From assembly GCA_902491515.1 (NCBI GenBank), contig CABUIC010000003.1:1-64000 (forward strand): DNA of 64,000 bases, read 5' to 3'. A model generated the notes under the pieces. It did not search any database, was not told where the DNA came from, and saw nothing but the letters and a program-made list of their open reading frames with translations. Shown here piece after piece: positions 1 to 9,300 of this stretch. A program made the translations under genes and the position numbers. Source of the DNA: an uncultured Porphyromonadaceae bacterium. Lineage in GTDB: Bacteria > Bacteroidota > Bacteroidia > Bacteroidales > Muribaculaceae. The stretch's first letter is position 1. Each line of letters begins with the position of its first letter.

Positions 1-2
1 CC

Positions 3-1904
3 GCCACCGGCGAGAACATCTTCAACGGCGAATACCTTATCAACGCTCAGGGCGAGGATGTCGTGGCCGGTATCCGTACTCCCCAGCAGATCACCATCGA
101 AGGCTCCCGCCGCTGGGCCGCCCTTCAGGGCATCTCCGAGGAAGAGCGCGCAAGCAAGTATCCCTCGCTCGAGGAATCCATGCCTGTCTGCGCTCAGGAG
201 CTCTTCGCCATCGCCGCTCGCCTTGAAGACTACTACAAGGACATGCAGGACATGGAGTTCACAATCCAGGACGGCAAGCTCTGGATGCTCCAGACCCGTA
301 ACGGCAAGCGCACCGGCGCTGCTATGGTCAAGATTGCTATGGACCTCCTCCGTGCCGGCGTAATCGATGAAAAGACCGTCCTCAAGCGCATGGAGCCCCA
401 GAAGCTCGACGAACTTCTCCACCCCGTATTCGACAAGGCTGCCCTCAAGCGTGCAAAAGTCGTGGCAAAAGGCCTTCCCGCATCGCCCGGCGCTGCCGCT
501 GGACAGATTGTCTTCTCCGCTGAAGACGCCGAAGCATGGGCCGAGAAAAAGCGCAAAGTCGTTCTCGTCCGCATCGAGACCTCTCCCGAAGACCTCCGCG
601 GCATGGCCGTCGCTCAGGGCATCCTCACCATGCGTGGCGGCATGACTTCCCACGCCGCTGTGGTTGCCCGCGGAATGGGCAAGTGCTGCGTTTCCGGTGC
701 CGGCGAAATCAAGGTCGACTACGAAACGAAGACCGTTGAAATGGGCGGAAAGACCTACACCGAAGGTGATTGGATTAGCCTCAACGGATCTACCGGCGAC
801 GTCTACGACGGTCAGGTGCCCACCACCGATCCCGAACTCGGCGGAGACTTCGCCGCAATCATGAACCTCGCCGACAAGTACACCAAGACCCTCGTCCGCA
901 CCAACGCCGACTCCCCCCGCGATGCCAAACAGGCCCGCTACTTCGGCGCTCAGGGTATCGGCCTCTGCCGCACGGAGCACATGTTCTTCGAAGGCGACCG
1001 CATCGACGCTGTCCGCGAAATGATTCTCGCCAACGACGAGGAAGGCCGTCGCGCCGCTCTCGCCAAGCTCCTCCCCATGCAGCGTGGCGACTTCGAGGGC
1101 ATCTTCGAGGCCATGGACGGCTTCGGCGTCACAATCCGTCTCCTCGATCCCCCTCTGCACGAGTTCGTGCCTCACCAGACCGCTACACAGAAAGAACTCG
1201 CCGACAAGATGGGCATCACCCTCGCCGAAGTAAAGGCCAAGGTTGACTCCCTCGAAGAGTTCAACCCCATGCTCGGTCACCGTGGCTGCCGCCTCGGCAT
1301 CACATACCCCGAAATCACCGAGATGCAGACACGCGCCATCATCGAGGCTGCCCTCGCCTGCAAGTCCCGCGGAATCGAGGTACACCCCGAAATCATGGTG
1401 CCCCTCGTTGGCTCCCTCAAGGAACTCCAGCATCAGGCAAACGTCATCAACACCACCGCCGCCAAGGTCTTCGACGAAAAGGGCGACTCCATCCCCTATC
1501 TCGTAGGTACGATGATTGAGGTTCCCCGCGCTGCCCTCACCGCCAACGAAATCGCCTCCGTAGCCGACTTCTTCTCCTTCGGCACCAACGACCTCACCCA
1601 GATGACCTTCGGCTTCTCCCGCGACGACGCTCCCAAGTTCCTCAAGTTCTATAAGGAACACGGCGTCATCAAGACCGATCCCTTCGAAGTACTCGACCAG
1701 GTTGGTGTAGGACAGCTCGTGCGTATGGGCGTTGAGAAGGGCCGCTCTGTCAAGCCCGAACTCAAGGTCGGCATCTGCGGCGAACACGGCGGCGAACCCT
1801 CGTCCGTAATCTTCTGCGCCAAGCTCGGTATGAACTACGTCAGCTGCTCCCCCTACCGCGTGCCCATCGCCCGCGTAGCCGCGGCGCAGGCTGCAATAGA
1901 ATGA
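3..1904 (+). CDS. ppdK: pyruvate, phosphate dikinase, 3' part (host gene, 5' end outside window)
   Basis: The frame is open from the window edge, so the gene is truncated only by the window. PPDK interconverts pyruvate, ATP and phosphate with phosphoenolpyruvate, AMP and pyrophosphate in the cytosol. The visible part holds the end of the nucleotide-binding region, the swivelling phosphohistidine domain with the GGMTSHAAVVARG motif (catalytic His near nt 650), and the whole PEP/pyruvate-binding barrel. The barrel shows GxGLCRTEHMFF, the GTNDLTQMTFG motif near nt 1580 and the catalytic cysteine of VGICGEHGG near nt 1770. The end ...SPYRVPIARVAAAQAAIE is typical of full-length bacterial PPDK. 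Codon use is strongly C-ending, unlike the phage genes downstream. It is a housekeeping host gene marking the left flank of the prophage. Identification is secure. Confidence 0.97.
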   Translation, partial: ATGENIFNGEYLINAQGEDVVAGIRTPQQITIEGSRRWAALQGISEEERASKYPSLEESMPVCAQELFAIAARLEDYYKDMQDMEFTIQDGKLWMLQTRNGKRTGAAMVKIAMDLLRAGVIDEKTVLKRMEPQKLDELLHPVFDKAALKRAKVVAKGLPASPGAAAGQIVFSAEDAEAWAEKKRKVVLVRIETSPEDLRGMAVAQGILTMRGGMTSHAAVVARGMGKCCVSGAGEIKVDYETKTVEMGGKTYTEGDWISLNGSTGDVYDGQVPTTDPELGGDFAAIMNLADKYTKTLVRTNADSPRDAKQARYFGAQGIGLCRTEHMFFEGDRIDAVREMILANDEEGRRAALAKLLPMQRGDFEGIFEAMDGFGVTIRLLDPPLHEFVPHQTATQKELADKMGITLAEVKAKVDSLEEFNPMLGHRGCRLGITYPEITEMQTRAIIEAALACKSRGIEVHPEIMVPLVGSLKELQHQANVINTTAAKVFDEKGDSIPYLVGTMIEVPRAALTANEIASVADFFSFGTNDLTQMTFGFSRDDAPKFLKFYKEHGVIKTDPFEVLDQVGVGQLVRMGVEKGRSVKPELKVGICGEHGGEPSSVIFCAKLGMNYVSCSPYRVPIARVAAAQAAIE

Positions 1905-1934
1905 TATGCTAAATAACGTAAATGTCAGATAGTT

Positions 1935-1980
1935 AGGCGGCAAGTCCTTGAAATTCGGGACTTGCCGCTTAATTTTTTTC
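1935..1980 (+). terminator. Rho-independent terminator of ppdK
   Basis: A perfect 11-bp inverted repeat, GCGGCAAGTCC (1937-1947) and GGACTTGCCGC (1958-1968), encloses a 10-nt loop and is followed by a T-run at 1973-1979. It begins 31 nt after the ppdK stop codon and is a textbook intrinsic terminator. Confidence 0.9.
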
Positions 1981-2022
1981 ATCACGGTTTTACACGGTTT
2001 TCGTGCAGACCATGCGGGATTT

Positions 2023-2085
2023 GTTCACCAATAGTTCATTCAATGACGGAGGGGTGTTCACCAGGCGTTCACCAGGCGTTCACCA
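2023..2085 (+). repeat. GTTCACCA direct repeats upstream of the integrase
   Basis: GTTCACCA occurs at 2023-2030, 2056-2063, 2067-2074 and 2078-2085. The last three copies are phased exactly 11 bp apart as GTTCACCAGGC units. A degenerate copy (GTTCATTCA) lies at 2034. Helically phased short direct repeats between a host gene and an integrase start are typical of arm-type recombinase sites or of the attachment region. No second attachment copy is in the window, so the core cannot be defined. Confidence 0.5.
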
Positions 2086-2175
2086 AAGACAAGCCTCGGA
2101 GATATAGTAAGTTAGTAAAAATCCAAATAAACAACCGTTCCTATCTATGGGAACACAACTCAGCAAATAGAAATC

Positions 2176-3693
2176 ATGCCAACATTTTCACCCGAGGTTA
2201 AGTACAAACGTGCGGACGGCCTCTATCAAGTTCAAATCCGCGTGACGCACAAACGCAAGAACGCCTACATCCCGACTGACAAGTTGGTGGATGACTACCA
2301 CATAAGCGGATGCAAAGTAACCGACCCTTATGTTCTGGAGTATTGCATGAGGCGCATCGTCAGCTTCATGGAACGGCTCAACAAGCATGACATCGAAAAT
2401 TGGACGGTGCAGGACATCGTGCGCTTCCTCAAGTCGGGCGATGCCGATGTGTCGTTCAGCGATTACGCACGGCTGCACTATGACCGAATGGTTGCCGCAG
2501 GTCAGAAGCGCAATGCCCGCAACTACGAAATGGCCTACAACCATCTGGAGCGTTATGCAGGTACAAACCAGCTGATGTTCTCGCGCATGACATCGCAGTT
2601 CGTCAACGAGTGGATAAAGTCGCTCTCAACCACCAAGCGGGCAAAGGAGATGTATCCGATTTGCATCCGTCAGATTTTCAAGGCGGCGATGCTGGAATAC
2701 AACGACTATGACAACGGCATTATCCGCATCCGAACTAATCCGTGGCCGAAGGTGAAGATACCGGAAGCCGACCGCGCCGAGAAACTTGCCATCACTCCGC
2801 AGGATGCCCGAAAGTTCTTTGCCGCTCCATTGCCCGAAAGCAAGATGACGAAGCCGTTGCCGGAACTCGGTCGTGATGTTGCCATGATGGTGCTGTGTCT
2901 CGCAGGTATCAACACGGTTGACCTGTTCAACCTCAAGAAGACTGACTACCATGGCGGCGTAATCCATTACCACCGGGCAAAGACGAAGAAATTCCGTGCT
3001 GATAACGCATACATGGAGATGCGGGTTCCCTCTATACTGCTCCCTCTGTTCGACAAATATGCTGCCAAGGCTGGCGACCCGTTTCTGTTTGACTTCCACG
3101 ACCGTTACACAGACTCCGACTCTTTTGGAGCAAACGTCAACAACGGCATTAAGCAGATTTGCGTGGGCATGTGGCTTGCCGAGCATCCCGACATGACAAA
3201 GGACGATGTGAAGACGCTGATGCCCAAGGAGCAGCTGTACTGCGTCTATACATTCAGGCACACATGGGGTACTATCGCGCAGAACGATTGCGGAGCGTCT
3301 ATCAGCGATGTTGCCTTTGCCATGAACCACGCGAGCGGCCACAAGGTTACGCGCGGCTACCTCAAACTCGACTACTCCCCGGCATGGCAACTCAACGAGA
3401 AAGTTGTTAATCTGGTATTCTTTTCCAACGAGGAAGGCAAGCAGCCGCAGCAGGAGGATACTTTTTTCCGTTTCTCGGCAAAGCATCTTGTCCGGGGCAC
3501 GGTGTTCTTTCTCGGCAAGAAGCTGGGCAGCGTGGAAAATATTGGCTTCAACAACGTGGATGAGGTCATCAAGGCTCTTGTGCCTTTCGTCCCCGATGAT
3601 GTGCCAACGCGCAGCATGGTGCAGTTCCGAATTGAAATCGTTGACAAGGCTCTTTCGCAGACCTACGAACGGATGAAGGGCAAAGGCTTTTGA
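2176..3693 (+). CDS. int: phage tyrosine recombinase (integrase)
   Basis: A 505-aa integrase that would catalyse integration and excision between phage and host attachment sites. The N-terminal ~70 residues (basic and beta-rich, YKRADGLYQVQIRVTHKRKN) look like an arm-site-binding domain. Residues ~95-190 form a SAM-like core-binding domain, and the rest is the catalytic domain. The box II region reads YTFRHTWGTIAQN, and the presumed nucleophile is the Tyr of KVTRGYLK. At the usual first-arginine position the protein reads GINTVDLFNL rather than GxR, a divergence I associate with Bacteroidetes phage and transposon integrases. The start at 2176 gives the conserved N-terminus; there is no strong ribosome binding site. 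The gene lies alone just inside the left prophage end with the 11-bp repeats in front of it. Its class is certain; its integration specificity is unknown. Confidence 0.93.
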   Translation: MPTFSPEVKYKRADGLYQVQIRVTHKRKNAYIPTDKLVDDYHISGCKVTDPYVLEYCMRRIVSFMERLNKHDIENWTVQDIVRFLKSGDADVSFSDYARLHYDRMVAAGQKRNARNYEMAYNHLERYAGTNQLMFSRMTSQFVNEWIKSLSTTKRAKEMYPICIRQIFKAAMLEYNDYDNGIIRIRTNPWPKVKIPEADRAEKLAITPQDARKFFAAPLPESKMTKPLPELGRDVAMMVLCLAGINTVDLFNLKKTDYHGGVIHYHRAKTKKFRADNAYMEMRVPSILLPLFDKYAAKAGDPFLFDFHDRYTDSDSFGANVNNGIKQICVGMWLAEHPDMTKDDVKTLMPKEQLYCVYTFRHTWGTIAQNDCGASISDVAFAMNHASGHKVTRGYLKLDYSPAWQLNEKVVNLVFFSNEEGKQPQQEDTFFRFSAKHLVRGTVFFLGKKLGSVENIGFNNVDEVIKALVPFVPDDVPTRSMVQFRIEIVDKALSQTYERMKGKGF

Positions 3694-3743
3694 GCCGCAC
3701 CCCCTCTTTTCTTTTTCGCGCAACTTTTTCTTTTCTCTCCCAA

Positions 3744-3780
3744 TCGCCGTCTTTGCTTGAAGCAGGGGCGGCTTTTCTAT
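3744..3780 (+). terminator. weak terminator-like hairpin after the integrase
   Basis: GCCG (3746-3749) can pair with CGGC (3769-3772), with an inner GC/GC pair, and is followed by TTTTC. The stem is short, so the call is tentative. It lies about 50 nt after the integrase stop, where a terminator would be expected. Confidence 0.3.
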
Positions 3781-3884
3781 GCCTCAAAAATCAATAAAGA
3801 CTTTTTAACAAATGGCAAAAATGAGGGCGGCGCGGTTGTGGTTTTTCTTTATATCTACGTCAGTAGATATTTCTTTATATATTC

Positions 3885-4110
3885 TTTTATTTCTTTTGTG
3901 TACTTTCGGACGGAAGAAACCCCGGTTTTCGGCGCGGAAACTCGGGTTTTCTCCGCTGAAATGATTTTGTCTTTTTCAATCCGGCGCGGAAATGCGGGTT
4001 ATTGCCGGAAATTGGTTTTTGCTGCGGAAATCCGCGGAAACTCGGGTTTTCTCCGCTGAAATGATAGTTTTCGGCGCGTAAACCCCAATTAACTCCGCGA
4101 AAACCCATAA
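3885..4110. repeat. degenerate repeat array with a 33-bp exact direct repeat
   Basis: The 508-bp gap between int and the TerS-like gene (3694-4201) has no convincing gene. It contains an exact 33-bp direct repeat, 3933-3965 and 4033-4065, offset by exactly 100 bp. Between and around the copies are degenerate units built on CGCGGAAA, CGGGTTTT and CCGCTGAAATGAT blocks. The first part (3840-3900) is very AT-rich. It could be a recombination-directionality or partition-like site, a replication origin, or the relic of a duplication. Confidence 0.65.
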
Positions 4111-4201
4111 TCGGGATGTTTTGCCGCTGTATTTGCATTTATTAACATTATGGCTGCGATATTTGGTTCGAGGTCTAAATATAGACCGAAATAGACGAGC
4201 C

Positions 4202-4603
4202 TCAGTTGTCGTTTTCGGTGGCTAATTTGGCAAGCCGCTCCTCAACGGTGGCCGTGATGTCGCCTGAAAGCGATACCTCGGCAGATACCGACTGCATCTG
4301 CGGCGTATGGTAGCGCAGCATCCTCTCATGTATGGCGGCGCGGTCTTTCGGCTCCATCTGCATGGTGTCAATCTCAAAGTCTGACATGACGGCGGGGTTG
4401 CCGTCTGCATCTACCAGCGTGATGGAGCGAACGATTGTGCCGTCTTTGTCGCGCACGTCTATGACGCGCGGAGTGCCGTCCGGGTTAACCTGCGGCTTCG
4501 GCTCAAAGTATGCCACAGAATTAGCCCGGAGTTGCTCTTTCAATGGGTTGGGTTTGTTGGGAGTGCCTTTCTGTCGGCCTCCTGTTTTTCGTCCTTGTGC
4601 CAT
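4202..4603 (-). CDS. putative terminase small subunit (TerS-like) / DNA-binding protein
   Basis: A 133-aa protein starting MAQGRKTGGRQKGTPNKPN. This basic KTGGRxKGTPNK opening is widespread in tailed-phage proteins annotated as small terminase subunits or DUF5681-like. The rest is a short beta-rich part (residues ~40-80) and an acidic helical C-terminus. The ATG at 4603 is chosen over an upstream in-frame start because the 53 extra residues are low-complexity and would run through the promoter region. It is transcribed away from the ejection-protein operon from a shared 86-bp divergent promoter region, and it lies about 25 kb from the large terminase gene. A TerS role, recognising packaging sites, is inferred from the N-terminal signature only. 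Another DNA-binding function is possible. Confidence 0.5.
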   Translation of the reverse strand: MAQGRKTGGRQKGTPNKPNPLKEQLRANSVAYFEPKPQVNPDGTPRVIDVRDKDGTIVRSITLVDADGNPAVMSDFEIDTMQMEPKDRAAIHERMLRYHTPQMQSVSAEVSLSGDITATVEERLAKLATENDN

Positions 4604-4604
4604 G

Positions 4605-4652
4605 GTAATCCAAAACTTAAAGATGTGGCACAAAGGTAAGGCTTTACCTTTG
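4605..4652 (+). promoter_or_regulatory. late promoter P1 of the ejection operon, with palindrome; possible divergent promoter
   Basis: A TAccTTTG box (4645-4652) matches the Bacteroidales -7 consensus TAnnTTTG. Exactly 40 nt upstream of it begins GTAATCCAAAACTTAAAGA (4605-4623), a version of the element shared with the other late promoters. CAAAGGTAA (4631-4639) and TTACCTTTG (4644-4652) form a perfect inverted repeat. The minus strand therefore also carries TACCTTTG, and a weak copy of the upstream element lies 40 nt before it (4660-4678), consistent with divergent transcription of the TerS-like gene. Confidence 0.7.
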
Positions 4653-4689
4653 CCATATAAATATAACTTTTTAACTCTCAAGATTAGAT

Positions 4690-5187
4690 ATGGGCATATT
4701 CGGCAGCGCGATAGGCGGAGCATTAGGTATCGGCGGAGCAATCTTCGGCGGTATCTCCGCATCCAAGGCTATGAAACGAGCCAAGAAAATGGTTGAAGAA
4801 CAGAAGAAGGAGAACCAAGATTGGTACGACCGCCGATATAACGAGGACTCCACGCAGCGGGCTGACGCTCAACGCATCTTAACGCAGACCAATGAAGCCA
4901 TACGGAGACGCAATCAAGCTGCTGCTGGCAGTGCTGCTGTCATGGGTGGCACGGAGGAAAGTGTTGCCGCGACCAAAGCCGCCAACGCTCAGGCAATCGC
5001 AGATGCCACTTCGCAGATTGCTGTCAACGGCGAACGCCGCAAAGACCAAATTGAGTCGCAGTACCTGCAGACCAAGAGCGACCTCAACCAACAGTTGCAG
5101 AACCTTGAAATTGGCAAAGCCAATGCAGTAAGCCAAGCTGTGCAGGGTGTGGCATCTGCTGGAGCAAACATGGCAGGTCTTTTCTAA
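4690..5187 (+). CDS. small ejection (internal virion) protein, T7 gp14-like in position
   Basis: A 165-aa protein. Residues 1-30 form a glycine-zipper hydrophobic helix (MGIFGSAIGGALGIGG AIFGG). They are followed by a long, charged, mostly helical stretch rich in Ala, Gln and Asn with coiled-coil character (residues 32-140), then a small hydrophobic end. This fits the smallest of the three podovirus internal core proteins, which insert into the host envelope at infection. It is the first gene of the cassette, 38 nt downstream of promoter P1 and 18 nt before the next gene. Sequence identity with T7 gp14 is not claimed; the role is inferred from topology and gene order. Confidence 0.65.
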   Translation: MGIFGSAIGGALGIGGAIFGGISASKAMKRAKKMVEEQKKENQDWYDRRYNEDSTQRADAQRILTQTNEAIRRRNQAAAGSAAVMGGTEESVAATKAANAQAIADATSQIAVNGERRKDQIESQYLQTKSDLNQQLQNLEIGKANAVSQAVQGVASAGANMAGLF

Positions 5188-5205
5188 ATAAATCATCACA
5201 CGACC

Positions 5206-6363
5206 ATGATTGACCCCAACAAACCAATTATAGACGTTCGGAGCACTGTAATCCCGCCGACAGACCCGGAAGACCCGACAAAACCCGTCAACGGCGGCAC
5301 GGCTGCTCCCGCTCCCGCGCCAAAACCCGCACCTGCGGCCACTCCCGCGCCCGCGGCTGACGGCGGCAATCCCCCCGCTTCATCTACCACGGTCAAGACT
5401 ACAACCGTTACGCCTATCTCGTCCACTATCCCCGAGGAGTTTAAGGTCAGCAGTTATGCCGACCTTATTCCAGAATTGGAGAAGCGCATGGCGGAATATA
5501 AGCCTCTGACCGAGGAGGAACTGAAGAAACTGCGCCGCCGCCAAAAAGCCGAAGGTATCATCAGCGGAATATCGGATGCAGTGCAGTCAATTGCCAATCT
5601 TGCGTACACTTCTCAGTATGCACCCAATATGTACAACCCCAAGGAGGGCATGTCAGCCAAAGCCAAAGAACGGTTTGACAAAGAAAAGGCGCAGCGTGAA
5701 GCGGATGCCGACAAGTATCTCAATTATGCGCTCACCATAGGCAAACTCAAAGATGCCGACAAGGAGCGAGGACTTCAAGCATGGCAGACCGAACAGACGC
5801 TTGCACGTCAAGACCGCGCCCATGACGAGGGCAGACAAGACCGCGCGGACGATGTCGCATTCCGCAATAAGGACTATGACGAGCGCGTCCGTCAGTGGCA
5901 AGCCAACTTTGACCGTCAAGGCGAATGGCATGAGGAAGAAGGCAAACGCTGGGAACGTCAGTTCAATGAGAGCGTCCGTCAGTTCAACGTTTCTACAAGT
6001 TTGGAGAAACAGCGTATCGGCTTAGAGGCACAGCGACTCGCACAGCAGGTGCAACAGGGTCAGATGACTTTCAACCTCGGCAGCGGCAACGGCAACGTTA
6101 CTCTGTCGCTTGACAAACTCAATGCTCAGACCGTTTCCCGTATTTACCACACCCTGCCCGCCGATGTTCGCGCCAAGGTACAGGGCGACCCGATTATGGG
6201 CAAGGACATCTTAGGCAATACAACCGTCATCGGTTACAAAGAACCCTCAACCGAGTCAATGCTTATCGCCATCGGCGCGAATGTCGAAGGCTCTCCGGCT
6301 ACGCAGAACGCAATCCGACAAGTCGCAGGGCTGGAGACAGGCGAAAAACCAAAGGCATATTAA
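5206..6363 (+). CDS. coiled-coil ejection (internal virion) protein, T7 gp15-like in position
   Basis: A 385-aa protein. The N-terminal ~65 residues are Pro/Ala/Thr-rich and probably disordered. A short helical part follows (EEFKVSSYADLIPELEKRM, ~residue 78), then a hydrophobic helix (GIISGISDAVQSIANLAYTS, residues ~110-130). Residues ~150-290 are very long, highly charged and coiled-coil (repeats of QDRA/RQ and WxxxF). The C-terminus is beta-rich with VTLSLDKLNAQTV. The architecture and position, second of three, fit the middle internal core protein that lines the ejection channel. The start at 5206 is 18 nt after the upstream stop. Function is inferred from context. Confidence 0.6.
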   Translation: MIDPNKPIIDVRSTVIPPTDPEDPTKPVNGGTAAPAPAPKPAPAATPAPAADGGNPPASSTTVKTTTVTPISSTIPEEFKVSSYADLIPELEKRMAEYKPLTEEELKKLRRRQKAEGIISGISDAVQSIANLAYTSQYAPNMYNPKEGMSAKAKERFDKEKAQREADADKYLNYALTIGKLKDADKERGLQAWQTEQTLARQDRAHDEGRQDRADDVAFRNKDYDERVRQWQANFDRQGEWHEEEGKRWERQFNESVRQFNVSTSLEKQRIGLEAQRLAQQVQQGQMTFNLGSGNGNVTLSLDKLNAQTVSRIYHTLPADVRAKVQGDPIMGKDILGNTTVIGYKEPSTESMLIAIGANVEGSPATQNAIRQVAGLETGEKPKAY

Positions 6364-6384
6364 ACCGACTAAAGCATCATTATC

Positions 6385-9300
6385 ATGGCTAACCCCAATG
6401 ACAACATACGCAGATTGTATCAGAACGGCTTGAAACATTTCTCACTGCCCGATTTCGATACATTTCAGCAAGACATGAAGGATGAACAGAAGCGCAAGCG
6501 TTTCTACAACAGTATGCAGTCAGCTTACGACCTGCCCGACTTCGATACATTTTCACAGGACATTGGTGCGGTCGCTCCACCTGTTCCGGCTCAATCTACC
6601 GCCCAGCCTCAGAGTGCCGCCCCTACCTCCACAACCGTTCAGCCCGTCAAGGACAACACCGCTCAATCTGCTGCCGTACAGCCTACGGTTACATCCACCG
6701 CTCAACCCGCACAGCCGGAGGGGTGGAAACCCTCTCCTGTTCAGATGCAAGCAATGAAAGACCAGATGAACTCAACCATGAAGTCTTTCCAAAAGACAAT
6801 GGATGAGGGACGGCAGCGCATGGAGAACGTCAAGAAAGGCACGGCATTCAACGCCAGCCAAGGTGTCCGCGAGTTTAATCCTCAGACGGGGAAGATGGAG
6901 ACTGCCTACTACACCGTGACAGGCGACAGGGTTGCGTCTCGCCTTGAGCAGAGCCGCCGCAATACTGAATACAACAATTGGTGGTATAACAATACTGAAG
7001 AAGGCAAGCGGTCTAAGGCTCTCCACGACAAATGGGATGACGATGCACGTCAGCAGGTGTTCGACACCAGCCTTGCAGGACTTTGGCAACGAAACGACCC
7101 GGACAATTCGGCTGAAGCCGCGTGGCAGTCGGCGGAGTCCAAATATAGCGCCGCCGTTGACCGTAACCGCGCCAATGCAGATTTCATGACAAACAATTTT
7201 GCCATGAATAGTTCTGACGCTGTCGCCATTAGGCAGATTGAGACCGTGGACAATTTCGCCGACCGTCTAACAACACATGATTTGGATGCCCTCATGGACG
7301 CTGCGTGGAATAACCTCGGCGAGAAACGGCAGGAGGCCATTATTGATGACTGCTATCAAATGTTATTGCGCCGTTACCCCGGTTGCGATGATATTGTGGC
7401 CTACAACCAAGCCAAGGAACTTGCCCGCCAACAGTCCGACCTGCGCATGTACAATCTTGCTGTCGCCAAGAACGCTCCGAAGAACGCCCTTGATTATTTC
7501 ATGCGCAAAGTGACCGACGCCAACCTCATGACGAGTATAGGCAAGGGTCTTGCCGTCAATCATGTTGGCAAGACCGGCGACATGGCAGCCTACGAAGCCG
7601 CCAATGCGCAGTATGAAGAAAACGGTCACAAGGTACTTGGCGTTGCAGGTACGGTAACAGGTATGATTGCCGACCCCGCCATGTTGTTCTCCGGCGGTGT
7701 CGGGGGTCTCGCTGGTAAAGGTGCTCTATGGGTCGGTGGTCGATATATGTTGACGCGCGGCGCGGCAGGAATAACCACCAAAGCGGCAACACAAGCCGCA
7801 ACCCGCCAATTCGCGTCTTCTATGTCGGGTCGCATTGCCGCAGGAATTGTGGGCGGTTCGGCCAACTTTGGCACTTACGAAGGCATCAAGGAAGCGGAGA
7901 ACCAGTTTGTACACGGTGGTCATGTAGTCGGAATGGACGATGTGGGCCATTACCAAATTGAGGACTACTCAGCCGGAGCCATAGGCAAGCAGATGCTCCA
8001 TGGTGCGGTTATGGGCGCTGCCATTGGCTGGATTACGCCTGTTTCAGGCAATGTGTCGGATGCTCTCGTTAGGGGTACATCGAACCCAATGGCCAAGGTC
8101 GGGGAACGCGCAGGTGTCTACACAGGTGCAACTATGCTTGAAGGCACCATCTTCTCTGTCCCCGAATGGTACGAGAACGCACAAAAGGAAGACGGCGACC
8201 CCACCAAAAGGGGCGCGATGGACGTCTGGACTGACAACATGACAATGATGGTCGGTTTCAAGGCCAAACATATACTCAAGAGCGCAGCTGGCGTTTTGAG
8301 CGACCTCCACGCCTCGTTTGAGCACCCCACAAACGGCACGAAAAACCGCCTTGACTTTGAGAGCCGACTGCGTCAGCGTATGGACGCTGTTTCCAGTCCC
8401 ATGGAACTCACAAAGGATGAGAAAGCCGAGTTGGAGCGCTACGGTTATGGCGACCTTTCCGAACTTGTCAACAGCGCCGAGAAGACTGGCAATGCCGCCG
8501 AAGGGGCTTTAATCACAGCTGATGCACCTCGTATCGTCAGCAGACTTACCGACATGGTTACAGACAGCCGTGTCAGCGAGGCCGCAAGAGCAAAAATGTA
8601 TTACTATGCCACTGGCCGTCAACTGCCGCCATCAACAATTATGTATGGCAAAATGACAGAAGACGGCAAAGGTGGATATGATGTGAAATCTTACGGCGCC
8701 AATGGTGTCGTAACATCACGCAACTTCAAGAGCCGCCATGCCGCCGACCTCGAGTTGGAGCGCATCGACCGCCAAGCCGAGCTGAACCAAGTTGAGATAG
8801 GCGAGCGTTATCAGCAGACCGCCGACTTTGAAAACAGATTGCAGGAAGCCAGTCGCGCAGTAGCAGCCGAGAACGGATGGAGTGCTCTTGAGGTGTACCG
8901 TATCTGCGAGGAAGCCCGGCGCAACCACTTGCGTGGAGGTGACAAACAGTTCAATGAAGCACAGCAAAACATTCTTCGCAAGGTGACTGACGCAATGGGC
9001 GACTTTGTGGAAACTGAGGTTACCGATGTTATGCGCGGCGAAATCAATGCCAAATACGGCGTTAACATAGACGCTTCTATCCGCAAAGACGCAAGCCGCC
9101 GCACCGAGGCAGAGAAGTTGGCTGTAGAAGAATACAGACGCGTCCTTCTCCCCGACAACGTAAAAGAACGCTCCAATGGCGTCAGTGACGTTGAAGCCGA
9201 AGACATCACCAATCAGAAGCGACTCACAGATGAAAACCCCGGCGGCGACCCCACTGAGCCGATAGACCCTCGGTTTGAGCAGCCCGGTTCCCTCAATGAC

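Noticed and set aside
2626..3723. 365-aa minus-strand ORF opposite the integrase
   Set aside because: The integrase on the plus strand has catalytic motifs, while the minus product has no recognisable features.
3757..4059. 100-aa plus-strand ORF in the int-TerS gap
   Set aside because: Translation of the AT-rich and repeat region; low-complexity aromatic stretch, no start signals. The repeats explain the open frame.
3885..4110. CRISPR-like array
   Set aside because: Only two exact 33-bp copies, with spacing that itself contains degenerate repeats; no cas genes nearby.
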